Of a DNA stretch of 64,000 bases, positions 63,266-64,000 are shown one piece after another. The stretch comes from Microvelia longipes (lineage: Eukaryota; Arthropoda; Insecta; Hemiptera; Veliidae), in NCBI GenBank assembly GCA_018340805.1, contig JACMZG010001870.1, positions 46,472,309 to 46,536,308 on the forward strand, written 5' to 3'. The notes under the pieces are model-generated. The model was given only the letters and a program-made list of their open reading frames with translations. It made no database searches and was not told the origin of the DNA. Position 1 is the first letter of the stretch; each line of letters opens with the position of its first letter. Position numbers and translations under genes: made by a program.

Positions 63266-64000
63266 TAGATCGTTCTTAGATGGGAGTTACTTAGAGGATC
63301 GTATTTATATGGGAGTATCAAGCTGACTTCAATATCAAGTCAGCTTAATATTGAAAAACATATAGTTGTAAGGTTGGCAATACGCAATGGCGGGAAAACG
63401 AAAGGGTGATCAAAATTTATTTTTATCATAGGATGGGAGCCGATAGTAATTCTTCTTTTATTCCTTTATTACTCAATAATTTGTGATTAATGAGATAAAA
63501 ATTAATAGATCGACCATCGGTGCTAAAAAAAATGCCAATATTTCATAGATAAATACTTCAATTATTCCAGGATTTTAAATATAGAATCAGGCTCATCTCA
63601 CTACAGACTTGGATTCGTCCGATTTAACCCAGAAATAATAAAACCTAAACGGATAATTTAAACAAACATTTTACAAAAAGTGAATTTATTGAGTTATTTA
63701 TTATTTTAGTGTGTAAATAAAATTGATTAATAAATTAAAACACCATTACGGTGAAAATCGGCTTGTTATCAGTTAATTTAAATACCTGTAACAACTAATT
63801 TAAACAATTTAATGAAATTAAAAGGTAATTTTGTGTGTTTGTGCAAACTAAAATTATTCAAAAGTAACATTATTTAACAATAACTAAAATAAAACACTAT
63901 ATTGTGATTTTCACCTTCTTATCACTTAATTTAAATACTCATGACGACCCATTAAAACCCTATTTTTCAATGAAATAGTGTTTCTACTGAGTTCATACGC
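63266..64000. other. window end, no gene recognised
   Basis: Two diverged direct copies share 'cggtgaaaatcggcttgtta'/'ttgtgattttcaccttctta' and 'tcatttaaata' text (about 63740-63790 and 63900-63945). Otherwise unassigned. Confidence 0.35.

Overview
This is AT-rich animal nuclear DNA. The split genes have canonical GT-AG introns, and very long introns and gene-poor stretches are packed with non-LTR retrotransposon remnants, MITEs, foldback elements, minisatellites and (TA)n tracts. The protein types and repeat classes fit an insect, possibly a hemipteran. The order is a guess; the species cannot be read from the window. I see no prokaryotic, organellar or viral genome organisation, and no rRNA, tRNA or CRISPR.

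Three host genes can be supported in the first 30 kb. (1) 527-2492 (+): the last three exons of an unidentified gene whose intron phases all agree. (2) 4982-7606 (-): a complete two-exon ALG13 homologue of 165 aa, the catalytic half of the UDP-GlcNAc transferase that makes the second step of the dolichol-linked N-glycan precursor. It is tail-to-tail with gene 1. (3) 11326-29160 (+): a complete seven-coding-exon Arkadia/RNF111-type RING-H2 E3 ubiquitin ligase of 450 aa. It starts head-to-head with ALG13, and its introns hold almost all the repeats between 11 and 29 kb. All seven exons join in phase. Two weaker host-like exons lie on the minus strand at 48443-48668 and 52035-52154.

From 29 to 64 kb the window is a transposon landscape. 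Its centrepiece is a Penelope-like element at 42036-45014, with an RT + GIY-YIG endonuclease ORF, inverted terminal repeats and a 12-bp target duplication. It is inserted into the reverse transcriptase of an older jockey-like LINE. Hammerhead-ribozyme-like cores (CUGANGA ... GAAA) recur in this element and at five other places, mostly as inverted pairs. Other datable insertions are two hAT MITEs with 8-bp duplications (20044-20440, 47930-48454), a Mutator-like MITE with a 9-bp duplication and a dense array of about 14-bp motifs (55228-55811), a five-copy TA-flanked MITE family, and a 1.64-kb foldback embedded in (TA)n (48751-50390). Further repeats include a three-member family ending in ACACGGCTAAAATCAG, a BEL/Pao integrase tail (54922-55170), and four minisatellite arrays with units of 33, 27, 54 and 53 bp.

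The genes are unrelated in pathway: one acts in ER glycosylation, one in ubiquitin signalling. The main interest is the structure of the mobile DNA and its interplay with the introns. Coordinates of repeats were read by eye and may be off by a few bases where no duplication fixes them.
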